Shown here: piece after piece, positions 43,825 through 54,064 of the stretch
Layout: each line of letters begins with the position of its first letter
Position numbering within the stretch: position 1 is the first letter of the stretch
NCBI GenBank assembly: GCA_017399175.1
Contig: JAFQEE010000005.1
Span: 1-64,000 of the forward strand
Length of the DNA stretch: 64,000 bases
Reading direction: 5' to 3'
From: Clostridia bacterium
GTDB lineage: Bacteria; Bacillota; Clostridia; Oscillospirales; Acutalibacteraceae
The notes under the pieces: model-generated
What the model was told of the DNA's origin: nothing
The model's database searches: none
The model's input: only the letters and a program-made list of their open reading frames with translations
Translations under genes and position numbers: made by a program

Positions 43825-46800
43825 CTAAAATCCAAAGAATGAGATTTGTGCAGTTTCAGGCAAATCACCAAATGCACCGATTTCCTTTAGTGCAGTAACA
43901 ACAGCACTTGAAGCACCTGTTTTTGCTTGGAAATCGTCAACTGATACGAATGTTCCGTCACTTTCATCTCTGCCCTTTACAAGTGCTTTTGCCGCATTTT
44001 CACCAACACCTGACAAAGCAGAAAACGGCATTCTGATTTTTCCGTCCTCTATGTAATAAACGCTTGCACGTGATTTATAAATATCAACAGGAAGAAGCTC
44101 AACACCTCTTGCCATCATTTCATTAACAACCTGTAATGCAGTAAACTGGTCTTTTTCTTTGGTTGTCATTGGTTTTCTGTCCTTTGGCTCTGCATTAAGA
44201 GGTCCGTGAAGTTCAACCATTTTTCTCTTTACTGCTTCTCTGCCCTGACAAACTGTAACTGCATCAAGGTCACCACCACGGACAGTTAAGAATGCTGTGT
44301 AATATTCCGTAGGTTTATAAATTTTGTACCAACCAAGACGAAGTGCCGCAATAACATACGCCGCAGCGTGAGCCTTCGGGAACATATACTTGATTTTACG
44401 GCAGGATTCCATATACCATTCGGGAACATTACAAGCCCTCATTGCTTCTTCTGCACCCTCAGGGAAACCGACCTTCGCAACAATACCTTTACGGGTTTTT
44501 TCCATAATGTTGAATGCAAGACCTGAATCAAGTCCCTTATGCATAAGATATGTCATAATACTGTCACGAGTACCGATAACATCGGAAATTGTACAAGTAC
44601 CGTCTTTAATAAGTTCCTGTGCATTGCCGAGCCAAACATCAGTACCGTGCGAAAGACCTGAAATCTGTAAAAGGTCAGAGAAGCATTTAGGCTGTGCCTC
44701 CATAAGCATACCGCGAACAAAGTCCGTACCCATTTCAGGAATTGAAAGTGTACCTGTCTGTACACCGATATCATCAGGAGTAAGTCCCAGAGCCTCAGGA
44801 CTTGTACAAAGACTTACAATTTTAGGGTCACAGACATCAACATCCATAACAGGGATTCCTGTCATATCTTCAAGATGTTTATAAAGTGTGGGCACATCAT
44901 GGCCGAGAATATCAAGTTTCAAAATTGTATCGTGAAGGAAATGGAAGTCAAAGTGAGTTGTTTCCATATCCGATGTTGTATCGTTAGCAGGGAACTGAAC
45001 TGCTGTGAAGTCATAAACATCAAACTCATTAGGCACAACAACCATACCGCCGGGATGCTGACCTGTTGTACGCTTAATTCCCGTACATCCCTTTGTGAGT
45101 CTGTCTTCTTCAGCACGAGTTACGACTTTTCCTCGTTCTTCAAGATATTTTTTTACGTAACCGTAAGCAGTTTTATCAGCAACAGTTGCGATAGTACCTG
45201 CTTTGAACACGTGGTCACGACCGAAAAGTTCTTCCGTATATCTGTGGGCATTTCCCTGATAGTCACCTGAGAAATTAAGGTCAATATCGGGAGCCTTGTC
45301 ACCATGGAAACCAAGGAATGTTTCGAAAGGAATTTCGTGACCGTCACGCACCATAGGAACATCACAATGAGGGCAATTCTTTGGTGGCATATCAAAGCCT
45401 GAACCGTATTCACCGTGAAGGAAGAATTCACTGTGTCTGCACTTTGGACAACGGTAATGAGGTGCTAACGGATTTACTTCTGAAATACCCGCCATTGTAG
45501 CAACGAATGATGAACCAACAGAACCTCGTGAACCAACGTGATAACCGTGTGCTTCAGAGTCCCAAACAAGTTTTTGTGCGATAATATAAAGAACGGCGAA
45601 TCCGTGTTTGATAATTGATTCAAGTTCTCGTGTAAGTCGGTCAGCAACATATTCAGGAACAGGGTCACCGTACCAATCCTTTGCCTTATCCCAGCAAATC
45701 TGACGAAGTTCGTCCTCTGCACCGGGGATTGACGGCTGGAATGTACCCTCAGGAATAGGTCTTACCTGTTCAATCATATCAGCAATTTTATTTGTGTTTG
45801 TAACAACAACTTCGTATGCTGTATCTTCACCCAGATATGAGAATTCTTCAAGCATTTCGTCGGTTGTTTTGAAGTAAAGCGGTGCTTGGTCATCAGCATC
45901 GTCAAAGCCTTTGCCTGCCATAAGAATTGCACGGAATTTTGCATCCTCAGGGTCCATAAAATGAACGTCACCCGTTGCACAGACAAGTTTTTCTAACTTA
46001 TCTGCAATATGTATAATCTTTCGATTTATATCACGAATGTCTTCGATATTTTTAATTTTGTTATACTCTTTATTTCTGTCAGGATTTTTCGCATTGGGGT
46101 CAGAATGAGCCTCAATCATAAACTTGTTGTTTCCGTCAGGCTGAATTTCAAGATAATCATAAAATTCTGCAATTTTCAGAATTTCCTCGTCACTCTTTTC
46201 AAGAAGAATTGCACGGATAAGTTCACCTGCTTCACAAGCAGAACCGATAATAATTCCATCTCTTAATTCATTGAGTTTTGAGCGTGGAATACAAGGTCTT
46301 TTGTGATAATAGGTTGTATGTGCCAAGGATACAAGTTTATATAAATTTTTAAGCCCTGCCTTGTTCTGTACAAGAAGAATGATATGGTATCTCGGAAGAT
46401 TCTGCCAAGGGGTTTCAGGGTTTGCTATATCGTCAATAAGATAACCCTCAACACCGTAAATCAGTTTAATATCATCCTTGCCTTTACCCTTCATAGCATC
46501 AGGATAACCCTGAACATTACCGTGGTCAGTAATTGCAATTGCAGGGTGTCCCCAACTGATTGCGCGTTTAACAAGCTTATCAGCAGATGTCATACCGTCC
46601 ATATCGGACATATTTGAGTGCAAGTGAAGTTCAACTCTCTTTTTCTCCGCCGTATCCTGCTTTTTGATTGGTGAAACTGTATTGACCGCTGTTGCAGAGA
46701 TAATATTTTCACCTGAATATTTATCGAAAGATACTCGTCCATAAACGATTACGGTCATACCCTCTTTAAGTGCATCAAGGAATGACTTTGACTTTTCACA

Positions 46801-47619
46801 GGCTTCAAAAATCTTTACTGTATATGAATATGTTTTATCAGTAATATTAAAGTTGATAATGTTATTTTTACCGTCACGAGTTGTTCTCACATCAAGGCTG
46901 AAAACCTCACCCCAGACAGTAACTGCACCACTTTCAATTCCCACATCAATAAGTGATTGCAAATTACCTGTACGGATAAGACTTCCGTAAATTGGTTTTT
47001 GTGTTTCAAGATAAAGAGGGAAACCATCCTTGACAACATGAGGCTTTGGCTCGTCAGGTTGAGTTATAACCTGTGGTTCAGGAATATTTCTTTCACGACG
47101 GATTTCTTCGTCAGCCTTTTTCTGCATACTGTCAATCGCTTTTTCAGTATTAAAGTCCTCTTCCTGACAAAGACTTACCGTATAATCAACACCAAAAATA
47201 CCTTTTATAATTCTTTCGATTTCTTTTTCACAGTTTGCAGATGCAAGAATTTCTTTTCCGCCCTTTTTAAGGTTTACTTTTAATTCTCTGCCTGAAATTT
47301 CATATTCCGCATTATTAAAGTAACCGTTTGCAACAATTATTTTATCACGGAGAATTTCCACAACCATTGGCATAAATTCTGTGGTAAAACCTGTTCTTGA
47401 CTCGTCACAATCAATTTTTATATGTACACCGACAGCCCTTGAAAGAGTGTTTTCAAGAACTTCGATTCTTTCTTTTTCAAATTTTTTGTATGGTTTAATG
47501 GTAAGCTTTGCACTCATCTTTTCGTGGGAAATTACAAATCCCACAATTTCCGCCATAGCGAAATCAAGATTTTGTGCCCAGTCAAAATACTCACCAAAAA
47601 GTGATTTAACTATCGCCAT
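43825..47619 (-). CDS. polC: DNA polymerase III alpha subunit, PolC type, lacking the exonuclease domain
   Basis: 1264 residues; family members are usually about 1430-1460. Domains in order: N-terminal and OB-fold (about 1-320); PHP (about 328 onward, HLHSNMSDMDG, AITDHG); PHP continuation (from about 409, RYHIILLVQN); polymerase with zinc finger CPKC...CPHC; palm (DIDLNFSG, Asp778 and Asp780, and KLDILGHD); C-terminal helix-hairpin-helix region. The DnaQ-like 3'-5' exonuclease usually inserted inside the PHP domain (between YL-DD and RPYH-type blocks) is absent. Residues 394-412 join the flanks directly, with no FDVETTG motif. The frame is otherwise complete. Last gene of the pyrH-ispG operon. 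Confidence 0.95.
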   Translation of the reverse strand: MAIVKSLFGEYFDWAQNLDFAMAEIVGFVISHEKMSAKLTIKPYKKFEKERIEVLENTLSRAVGVHIKIDCDESRTGFTTEFMPMVVEILRDKIIVANGYFNNAEYEISGRELKVNLKKGGKEILASANCEKEIERIIKGIFGVDYTVSLCQEEDFNTEKAIDSMQKKADEEIRRERNIPEPQVITQPDEPKPHVVKDGFPLYLETQKPIYGSLIRTGNLQSLIDVGIESGAVTVWGEVFSLDVRTTRDGKNNIINFNITDKTYSYTVKIFEACEKSKSFLDALKEGMTVIVYGRVSFDKYSGENIISATAVNTVSPIKKQDTAEKKRVELHLHSNMSDMDGMTSADKLVKRAISWGHPAIAITDHGNVQGYPDAMKGKGKDDIKLIYGVEGYLIDDIANPETPWQNLPRYHIILLVQNKAGLKNLYKLVSLAHTTYYHKRPCIPRSKLNELRDGIIIGSACEAGELIRAILLEKSDEEILKIAEFYDYLEIQPDGNNKFMIEAHSDPNAKNPDRNKEYNKIKNIEDIRDINRKIIHIADKLEKLVCATGDVHFMDPEDAKFRAILMAGKGFDDADDQAPLYFKTTDEMLEEFSYLGEDTAYEVVVTNTNKIADMIEQVRPIPEGTFQPSIPGAEDELRQICWDKAKDWYGDPVPEYVADRLTRELESIIKHGFAVLYIIAQKLVWDSEAHGYHVGSRGSVGSSFVATMAGISEVNPLAPHYRCPKCRHSEFFLHGEYGSGFDMPPKNCPHCDVPMVRDGHEIPFETFLGFHGDKAPDIDLNFSGDYQGNAHRYTEELFGRDHVFKAGTIATVADKTAYGYVKKYLEERGKVVTRAEEDRLTKGCTGIKRTTGQHPGGMVVVPNEFDVYDFTAVQFPANDTTSDMETTHFDFHFLHDTILKLDILGHDVPTLYKHLEDMTGIPVMDVDVCDPKIVSLCTSPEALGLTPDDIGVQTGTLSIPEMGTDFVRGMLMEAQPKCFSDLLQISGLSHGTDVWLGNAQELIKDGTCTISDVIGTRDSIMTYLMHKGLDSGLAFNIMEKTRKGIVAKVGFPEGAEEAMRACNVPEWYMESCRKIKYMFPKAHAAAYVIAALRLGWYKIYKPTEYYTAFLTVRGGDLDAVTVCQGREAVKRKMVELHGPLNAEPKDRKPMTTKEKDQFTALQVVNEMMARGVELLPVDIYKSRASVYYIEDGKIRMPFSALSGVGENAAKALVKGRDESDGTFVSVDDFQAKTGASSAVVTALKEIGAFGDLPETAQISFFGF

Positions 47620-47632
47620 ATATCTTTCACCG

Positions 47633-48685
47633 TTATAATTTTTCTATTTCCTTTAAAAGTTCATCCACAATTTCGTTTTCGCTTACTTTTTTAAGTACTT
47701 CACCGTGTTTAAAAATAACACCGCAACCGTCACCGCCGGCAACACCGATATCAGCTTCTTTTGCTTCACCGGGTCCGTTGACCACACAACCCATAACTGC
47801 CACTTTAATAGGTTTATCGTAATTTACAAGTGCTTTTTCAACTTTATCAGCAAGACCTATAAGGTCAATTTTTGTTCGTCCGCAAGTGGGACAAGAAACA
47901 ATTTGTGCGCAGTCGGTTTTAATTCCCGCTGCCTTTAAAATGTCATATCCTGCCTTGACCTCTGTAACAGGGTCAGCAGTCATAGAAACTCGGATTGTGT
48001 CACCTATACCGTCAAGAAGAAGTGAACCGATACCGATACTTGACTTTACAAGAGCCATATTATGTGTACCCGCTTCCGTAACACCAAGATGTAACGGATA
48101 ATCACACATATCTGCAACAATTCTGTAAGCCTTTACCATTTTTTGAACATCAGAAGATTTAATTGACACAACAATGTCATTGAAATCAAACTTCTCAAGA
48201 AGTCCTATGTGATACATAGCACTTTCAGCCATAGCCTCAGGTGTTGGTGAGCCGTATTTTGCAAGAAGATTTTTTTCAAGTGAGCCTGAATTAACACCGA
48301 TACGGATAGGCACATTATGAAGTCGACAAGCATCAGCAACTGCCTTTACCTTGTCATCATCACCGATATTACCGGGATTGATTCGGATTTTGTCGACACC
48401 TGCTTTAACACTTTCCAAAGCACAACGATAATCAAAATGAATATCGGCAACAACAGGAATGCTGACTGCATTTTTTACTGCGTATAAAGTTTTAACAGCC
48501 TCATAATTTGGCACCGTAAGACGAATAATCTGACAACCTGCTTTTTCTAATTCAACAGCTTGTCTTACATTACCCTCTGCATCCTCAGCAATAACATTGA
48601 GCATTGACTGAACAGAAATTGGGTTATCGCCACCGATTTTAACATTTCCTGCCGTTACAACACGGCTTTTTCTGCGTTCTATCAT
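47633..48685 (-). CDS. ispG: 4-hydroxy-3-methylbut-2-enyl diphosphate synthase (IspG)
   Basis: 350 residues; the 4Fe-4S enzyme of the MEP pathway converting MEcPP to HMBPP. TIM-barrel N-terminus and a C-terminal iron-sulfur domain with CPTCGRT and CVVNGPGEAKEADIG ligands. ATG 48685 is chosen over GTG 48691. 12 nt after rseP and 13 nt before polC. Confidence 0.96.
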   Translation of the reverse strand: MIERRKSRVVTAGNVKIGGDNPISVQSMLNVIAEDAEGNVRQAVELEKAGCQIIRLTVPNYEAVKTLYAVKNAVSIPVVADIHFDYRCALESVKAGVDKIRINPGNIGDDDKVKAVADACRLHNVPIRIGVNSGSLEKNLLAKYGSPTPEAMAESAMYHIGLLEKFDFNDIVVSIKSSDVQKMVKAYRIVADMCDYPLHLGVTEAGTHNMALVKSSIGIGSLLLDGIGDTIRVSMTADPVTEVKAGYDILKAAGIKTDCAQIVSCPTCGRTKIDLIGLADKVEKALVNYDKPIKVAVMGCVVNGPGEAKEADIGVAGGDGCGVIFKHGEVLKKVSENEIVDELLKEIEKL

Positions 48686-48697
48686 AATCACACCATC

Positions 48698-49768
48698 TTA
48701 ATTCTTAATAAGATTTAAAATATCATTAAAGGTTACTACCACCATCAACAGTAACAAAAGTACAAGTCCTGCACCGTGAACATATCCCTCGTATTTAGGA
48801 TTGATTGGTTTTCTGCGAATTCCCTCAACTGCTAAAAAGAAAAGTCGTCCGCCGTCGAGTGCAGGTAATGGCAACAAGTTGAAGATACCGATATTTATTG
48901 AAACGAATGCCATTAGTGTAAGCGCTGAAATAAGATTTGCACGACTTTCAACTGCTGAAGATGTTATATCTGCAAGAATATTTACTGTACCAACAGGTCC
49001 CGACAAATCAGAAAGTCCGAATTTTCCCGTTACAAGGTCAAAAAGACTTAACCACACAAGTCTGCCTATTGATGCTGTCTGTTTAAAAGCATTTGTCACT
49101 ACATTGAGAAAATTTGGTTCCACACCACGAATAATAAAGTCATACTTTATGAGTGTGTATCCTTGTTCAACAGTTGTTTCGAATTTTACATCTGAAAGTT
49201 CAACCTTTTCACCGTCACGACGCACAGTCATATCATAGATACCGTCTTCACTTCTTGTCATAAGGAAAGAGATATCCATATCAGAGAAAACCCTGTGGCC
49301 GTTGATTTCAAGAATCTGGTCACCGACTTCTAGTCCTGACTGTTGGCTTACAGCATTTTTCTCAAAACTGTGAATCTGATTCGTACCAATTAAATCTTCC
49401 ATTGAAAGGCAGGTTGCAACAATCACAACACCTAAAATCAGGTTCATTATTGCACCCGCAGCTACAATTATGATTTTCTGCCACACCTTTTTTCGGTTAA
49501 AAGCATTTTCATCGGTACTTTCTTCATCTTCACCTTCCATACTCACATATCCGCCGATTGGAAGAAGACGAAGTGCATAGGTTGTATCGCCTTTTTTCTT
49601 TTTGAAAATTGCAGGGCCCATTCCAAGTGCAAATTCATTGACCTTTACTTTAAAAAGTTTTGCGAAAGTAAAATGTCCCAATTCGTGTATTGAAATAAGA
49701 AGTCCGAAAAATAAAATTGCTACTAAGAAAGGCCATACCTTTGACCAGATTTCCAAAAAATTCACCAC
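48698..49768 (-). CDS. rseP: Site-2 intramembrane zinc protease (RseP/RasP)
   Basis: 356 residues. Zinc-binding HELGHF in the first helix, four transmembrane segments, a PDZ domain (about 115-200, EVGDQILEINGHRV) and the second active-site motif LPLPALDGGRLFF. It cleaves membrane-spanning anti-sigma factors and signal peptides. Its start overlaps the dxr stop by one nt. Confidence 0.95.
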   Translation of the reverse strand: MVNFLEIWSKVWPFLVAILFFGLLISIHELGHFTFAKLFKVKVNEFALGMGPAIFKKKKGDTTYALRLLPIGGYVSMEGEDEESTDENAFNRKKVWQKIIIVAAGAIMNLILGVVIVATCLSMEDLIGTNQIHSFEKNAVSQQSGLEVGDQILEINGHRVFSDMDISFLMTRSEDGIYDMTVRRDGEKVELSDVKFETTVEQGYTLIKYDFIIRGVEPNFLNVVTNAFKQTASIGRLVWLSLFDLVTGKFGLSDLSGPVGTVNILADITSSAVESRANLISALTLMAFVSINIGIFNLLPLPALDGGRLFFLAVEGIRRKPINPKYEGYVHGAGLVLLLLLMVVVTFNDILNLIKN

Positions 49769-50916
49769 TATTCTGCGTATTTAATCACGAGTTCACGAGC
49801 CAATTTGTCTGCTTCATAAACATCGTCTACTGTGTAAGTATTGACCTTTGGTGCCTCGTTCATAACTTTTTCTACCAATTCAGCAATCTGTAAAAAACCA
49901 ATTTCACCTTTTCTGAACATAAGGTTTGCCTGCTCATTTGCTGAATTTGCAAATGCAGGATAAAGTCCACCGCGTGTAATTGCCTCACGACAGATGTCCA
50001 TACATCTGAATGTTTCGTAATCAGGTTTGTAGAATGTTAATGTACCAAGTTTTGTCAAATCAAGTTCTCCTGTAAGAGATTCTATTCTTTCAGGGTAAGT
50101 AAGTGCGTATTGAATGGGGATTTTCATATCAGGAAGTCCCAACTGTGCTATTACCGCATTATCATCATACTCCACAGCAGAATGAATTATACTTTCTCTG
50201 TGCACCACAATCTCAATTTTTGACGGATGAACATCGAAAAGCCACACAGCCTCAATAAGTTCAAGTCCCTTGTTCATCATTGTAGCAGAGTCAATGGTTA
50301 TTTTTTGTCCCATACTCCAGTTTGGATGTTTAAGTGCATCCGCAACAGTTACTTTTTCTAATTCTTCCCTTGTTTTGCCGAAGAAAGGTCCACCACTTGC
50401 AGTAAGGATAATTCTCTTTAATGCCTTGTTTGTTGGCTGACCCTGTAAGCATTGGAAAATTGCAGAGTGTTCAGAGTCAACAGGAAGAATATTAACACCT
50501 TTTTCCTTTGCCTTTGTTGTGACAAGAAGACCACCTGCAACAAGTGTTTCTTTATTTGCAAGAGCAATCTTTTTATTTGCATCAATGGCTGTAAGTGTAG
50601 GCTTTAACCCTGCCATACCAACAACGGAATTGATTACAGTATCCGCCTCGTCAATTCCTGCACATTCACAGACACCTTCTATTCCCGAAAGGACTTTTGT
50701 GTCTGTATCAGCAACACGATTCTTAAGCTCTTTTGCAGCATTTTCATCCACCAATGCAGCAATTTTCGGCTTAAATTCACGGATTTGTTCTTCTATTAAA
50801 TCTACATTAGAATATGCCGAAAGCGCGGACACAGAGTAGCCGCACTTTCTCGCAGTTTCAAGGCTCTGTGTACCGATTGAACCGGTTGAGCCTAAAATAC
50901 TTAAATTTTTAGTCAT
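49768..50916 (-). CDS. dxr: 1-deoxy-D-xylulose 5-phosphate reductoisomerase
   Basis: 382 residues; the NADPH-dependent second step of the MEP pathway. NADPH motif LGSTGSIGTQSLE at 8-20, the metal site PVDSEHSAIFQ and the substrate loop TIDSATMMNKGLE. The frame is open upstream into cdsA (to 51027), but ATG 50916 with GAGGTG gives the family start MTKNLSILGSTGSIG. With ispG it commits the cell to the MEP route. Confidence 0.96.
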   Translation of the reverse strand: MTKNLSILGSTGSIGTQSLETARKCGYSVSALSAYSNVDLIEEQIREFKPKIAALVDENAAKELKNRVADTDTKVLSGIEGVCECAGIDEADTVINSVVGMAGLKPTLTAIDANKKIALANKETLVAGGLLVTTKAKEKGVNILPVDSEHSAIFQCLQGQPTNKALKRIILTASGGPFFGKTREELEKVTVADALKHPNWSMGQKITIDSATMMNKGLELIEAVWLFDVHPSKIEIVVHRESIIHSAVEYDDNAVIAQLGLPDMKIPIQYALTYPERIESLTGELDLTKLGTLTFYKPDYETFRCMDICREAITRGGLYPAFANSANEQANLMFRKGEIGFLQIAELVEKVMNEAPKVNTYTVDDVYEADKLARELVIKYAE

Positions 50917-50917
50917 T

Positions 50918-51787
50918 TTATATTGACACCTCGAAGATGTTGAATACTGCATAGAATGCAGCAGAAACAAACAGAATACTGTCGAAACGGTCCATAATTC
51001 CACCGTGACCGGGAATAAGATTACCAAAATCCTTTATTCCGTAATTACGCTTAATAAGTGATGCTGTAAGGTCACCACACATACCAACAACAGATGTTAT
51101 AGCAGAAGCCACAACTATTGGCACATAATTATGAACGGGATTTTCAAAAATAAAGTTATCATAAACTGCGTAAAGAATTACATTTGCAAGAATACATCCT
51201 AAAACACCACCGATTGCACCTTCAACAGTCTTTTTAGGACTGATTTTCGGACAAAGTTTGTGTTTACCAAGGAAACTGCCTGTAAAATATGCAAATGTGT
51301 CAGTAAAGCAAGCCGAGAAAAGAATGAAAAGTATTAAGAATATACCATGAGCATTTGTGTATCCCCTGTCAGGATAGTACAATGCGATATCTCTGAAATA
51401 CATAAGTCTTGTAAATGAAAACGGTACAAGAAGTGAAGACACAATCACAAAAGAAATGTGTGAAAACTTTGTTTTCTCGTGATTGTGGAGCATTAAGAAA
51501 CAGAGAATCAAAACATAAATGGTTATAAGATATTCTGTTTTAAGGTTAAGAAATTCTATTTCTCTTAAATAATGTCCGTATTCATAATAAACAGGGAACA
51601 ATGTTGAAACCGCAACACTTAAAATCATTACAGGTTTATTTTCAAGCCCACTGGAACGATTAAGTTCATATGTTGCCATAAAGCATAAAAACATTGCAAA
51701 GGCTAAGAAAAACCATGTGTGCATAAACACAAGTGCAGAAATTCCGATTGCAGTCCACAAAAGACCAAATACTATTCTTTTTGCCAT
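50918..51787 (-). CDS. cdsA: Phosphatidate cytidylyltransferase
   Basis: 289 residues with seven or eight transmembrane helices; it makes CDP-diacylglycerol. The C-terminal signature is KRNYGIKDFGNLIPGHGGIMDRFDS. 24 nt after uppS and one nt before the dxr start. It consumes phosphatidate of the kind made by PlsC. Confidence 0.95.
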   Translation of the reverse strand: MAKRIVFGLLWTAIGISALVFMHTWFFLAFAMFLCFMATYELNRSSGLENKPVMILSVAVSTLFPVYYEYGHYLREIEFLNLKTEYLITIYVLILCFLMLHNHEKTKFSHISFVIVSSLLVPFSFTRLMYFRDIALYYPDRGYTNAHGIFLILFILFSACFTDTFAYFTGSFLGKHKLCPKISPKKTVEGAIGGVLGCILANVILYAVYDNFIFENPVHNYVPIVVASAITSVVGMCGDLTASLIKRNYGIKDFGNLIPGHGGIMDRFDSILFVSAAFYAVFNIFEVSI

Positions 51788-51811
51788 AAATATCCTCTTT
51801 TCGTCTTTCCT

Positions 51812-52546
51812 TTATACTCCACCGAAACGCCTGTTGCGTTTTTCAAATTCCCTCAATGCCTCACAGAGATTTTCCTCTGTAAAATCAGGCCACAAAACAT
51901 TTGAAAACCAGAATTCTGCATATGCGGACTGCCATGTAAGGAAGTTTGACAATCTGTATTCACCGCTTGGTCTGATAATCAAATCAGGGTCTGGAATATC
52001 CTTTGTATAAAGACTTGCTGAAATCATATCTTCAGTAATATCTTCAGGTAAAATCTCACCATTTTTTACTTTCTGTGCAATTTCTTGTACACCCTCTGTA
52101 ATTTCGTGACGACCACCATAGTTAACCGCAAGGTTCAATATTACCTTTGTTTCATACTGACTTTCATTTTCAATATGCTCCATTAAAGCCTGAATATCCT
52201 CCGGAATCCCTCTACGGTCACCGATAAAACGAAGACTTATACCCTTTTCACGGTTTTCTTCTTTTCTTTCTTCTGCCTCGTTAAGATATTCCCTGAACAA
52301 CTGCATAATAGCGTCAACTTCTTCTTGCGGACGCTTCCAGTTTTCAGTTGAAAAGGCATAGAAAGTAAGGCACTTTACACCAACTTCGGCAGCAAATTCG
52401 CCGATTTTACGAAATGTTTTTGCACCCTCAATATGACCTTTATATCTTGGTAAATTTCTTTGCTTTGCCCATCTGCCGTTACCATCCATAATAATGCCGA
52501 TATGCTTTGGCAAAACAGAAAATTCAGGTATATTCTTTTCCATCAT
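51812..52546 (-). CDS. uppS: Undecaprenyl diphosphate synthase
   Basis: 244 residues; cis-prenyltransferase making the carrier lipid for wall and surface polymers. HIGIIMDGNGRWAKQR with the catalytic Asp, LTFYAFSTENWKRP and the C-terminal DLIIRPSGEYRLSNFL are diagnostic. It can start at either of two adjacent ATGs; the ribosome binding site is weak. Confidence 0.95.
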   Translation of the reverse strand: MMEKNIPEFSVLPKHIGIIMDGNGRWAKQRNLPRYKGHIEGAKTFRKIGEFAAEVGVKCLTFYAFSTENWKRPQEEVDAIMQLFREYLNEAEERKEENREKGISLRFIGDRRGIPEDIQALMEHIENESQYETKVILNLAVNYGGRHEITEGVQEIAQKVKNGEILPEDITEDMISASLYTKDIPDPDLIIRPSGEYRLSNFLTWQSAYAEFWFSNVLWPDFTEENLCEALREFEKRNRRFGGV

Positions 52547-52594
52547 ATTCTTAAAATAAGCAAATCAGGGCGGAATTATCCGCCCGCAATCTGA

Positions 52595-53149
52595 TTATAT
52601 CTCCATAATCTCTTTTTCTTTTTTGTCAGCTACTGCATCAATTTCTTTGATGAACTCATCAGTAATCTTCTGAATCTTTGTTTCAGCATCCTTCTGGTCA
52701 TCTTCTGTGATTTCACTGTTTTTCTTCATTGCCTTGATTTTATCAATAGCATCACGGCGGATTGAACGGATTGCAACCTTTGATTCTTCAGCAGTTTTGC
52801 TTACATCCTTACAAAGCATCTTTCTGCGTTCTTCTGTAAGTGGTGGGAATGTAAGACGGATTACCTTACCGTCATTCATTGGATTGATACCGATATCAGA
52901 AGCCTGAATAGCCTTTGAAATAGGATTGATTGTGCTAACATCCCATGGCTGAATAACAAGAATTCTGCCTTCGCTTACTGAAACAGCAGCCATCTGCTGA
53001 ATCGGTGTAGGAACTCCGTAGTAATCAACCTGAATTTTATCAAGAACTGCAGGAGTTGCACGACCTGCTCTCATACCTGCGAAATCTTTTTCAAGAACAG
53101 AAACTGTCTTGTTCATTTTTTCTTTCATTGTATCAAATACTGTATTCAT
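52595..53149 (-). CDS. frr: Ribosome recycling factor
   Basis: 184 residues; a tRNA-shaped protein that splits post-termination ribosomes with EF-G. LRAGRATPAVLDKIQVDYYG and INPMNDGKVIRLTFPPLTEERR are family signatures. 29 nt after pyrH. Usual length. Confidence 0.97.
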   Translation of the reverse strand: MNTVFDTMKEKMNKTVSVLEKDFAGMRAGRATPAVLDKIQVDYYGVPTPIQQMAAVSVSEGRILVIQPWDVSTINPISKAIQASDIGINPMNDGKVIRLTFPPLTEERRKMLCKDVSKTAEESKVAIRSIRRDAIDKIKAMKKNSEITEDDQKDAETKIQKITDEFIKEIDAVADKKEKEIMEI

Positions 53150-53178
53150 AAATCTATCTCCCTTTTTATATTTATTGA

Positions 53179-53892
53179 TTATTTTTCGTCAACAACAAGC
53201 GTACCTACCACTTCGCCCTTAACAGCCTTAACCATATTTTCAGGCTGCTGAAGATTGAAAACAAGAAGCGGAATTTTGTTATCTCTGCAAAGTGATGCTG
53301 CTGTACTGTCCATAACAGCAAGTCCCTTGCTTAAAATATCCTGATGCGTAATTACATCATATTTAATTGCATCGTCAAAACGGTTAGGGTCTTTATCATA
53401 AACACCGTCAACATTTGTTGCCTTGAAGATAATATCAGCATCAATTTCTGCTGCACGAAGAGCTGCTGCTGTATCAGTTGAGAAGAATGGGTTACCTGTA
53501 CCGCAACCGAAAATAACAACTCTGCCCTTTTCAAGATGACGCTTTGCACGATGACTGATATATGGCTCAGCAATTTTATTCATTTCAATAGCTGTCTGAA
53601 CTCTTACAATAACACCAAGTTGTTCAAGAGAATCAGCAAGTGCCAATGAATTCATAACAGTTGCAAGCATACCGATATGGTCGGCTCTTGTTCTGTCCAT
53701 ATCACCGCTACTACGTCCTCTCCAGAAATTACCGCCACCAACAACAATAGCAACCTCTGTTCCCATATCTGCCATTTCCTTAACAGCAGCGCATACACTG
53801 TTTACTGTGTCAAAATCAAAACCATGTTTTTTGTCACCGGCAAGAACCTCACCGCTGACTTTTAAAAGCACTCTTTTATATTTTGGTTCCAT
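53179..53892 (-). CDS. pyrH: Uridylate kinase
   Basis: 237 residues; hexameric UMP kinase, regulated by UTP and GTP in the family. [27 protein letters not shown] and the C-terminal [19 protein letters not shown] are typical. The frame extends to 53934, but ATG 53892 with GGAGG is the family start. First gene of an eight-gene operon ending with polC; rpsB and tsf, often upstream, are not adjacent. Confidence 0.96.
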   Translation of the reverse strand: MEPKYKRVLLKVSGEVLAGDKKHGFDFDTVNSVCAAVKEMADMGTEVAIVVGGGNFWRGRSSGDMDRTRADHIGMLATVMNSLALADSLEQLGVIVRVQTAIEMNKIAEPYISHRAKRHLEKGRVVIFGCGTGNPFFSTDTAAALRAAEIDADIIFKATNVDGVYDKDPNRFDDAIKYDVITHQDILSKGLAVMDSTAASLCRDNKIPLLVFNLQQPENMVKAVKGEVVGTLVVDEK

Positions 53893-53943
53893 AATAAAAC
53901 ACCTCCGTGGTAATCCCAATTCACCGATTACCATATTTAGTAT

Positions 53944-53972
53944 ATTTTACATTAAAATCGCTCTTATGTAAA
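53944..53972 (-). promoter_or_regulatory. pyrH-polC operon promoter
   Basis: Minus strand TTTACA (53967-53972), 17-bp spacer, TAAAAT (53944-53949). Between it and pyrH a GGTAATC/GATTACC hairpin (about 53907-53930) is possible in the leader. Confidence 0.65.
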
Positions 53973-54007
53973 GAGTCTTTTTAACAATTAGTGCGTAATT
54001 TATTGTA

Positions 54008-54036
54008 TAAAAGAAAAAGGCAGGGTTTCCTGCCTT
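54008..54036 (-). terminator. Terminator of the Big2-protein gene
   Basis: Perfect 8-bp stem AAGGCAGG/CCTGCCTT with loop of 4 (54017-54036), followed by TTTCTTTT on the minus strand. Confidence 0.82.
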
Positions 54037-54064
54037 AAACTTTATTAAATATCCTTAAGCTTTA

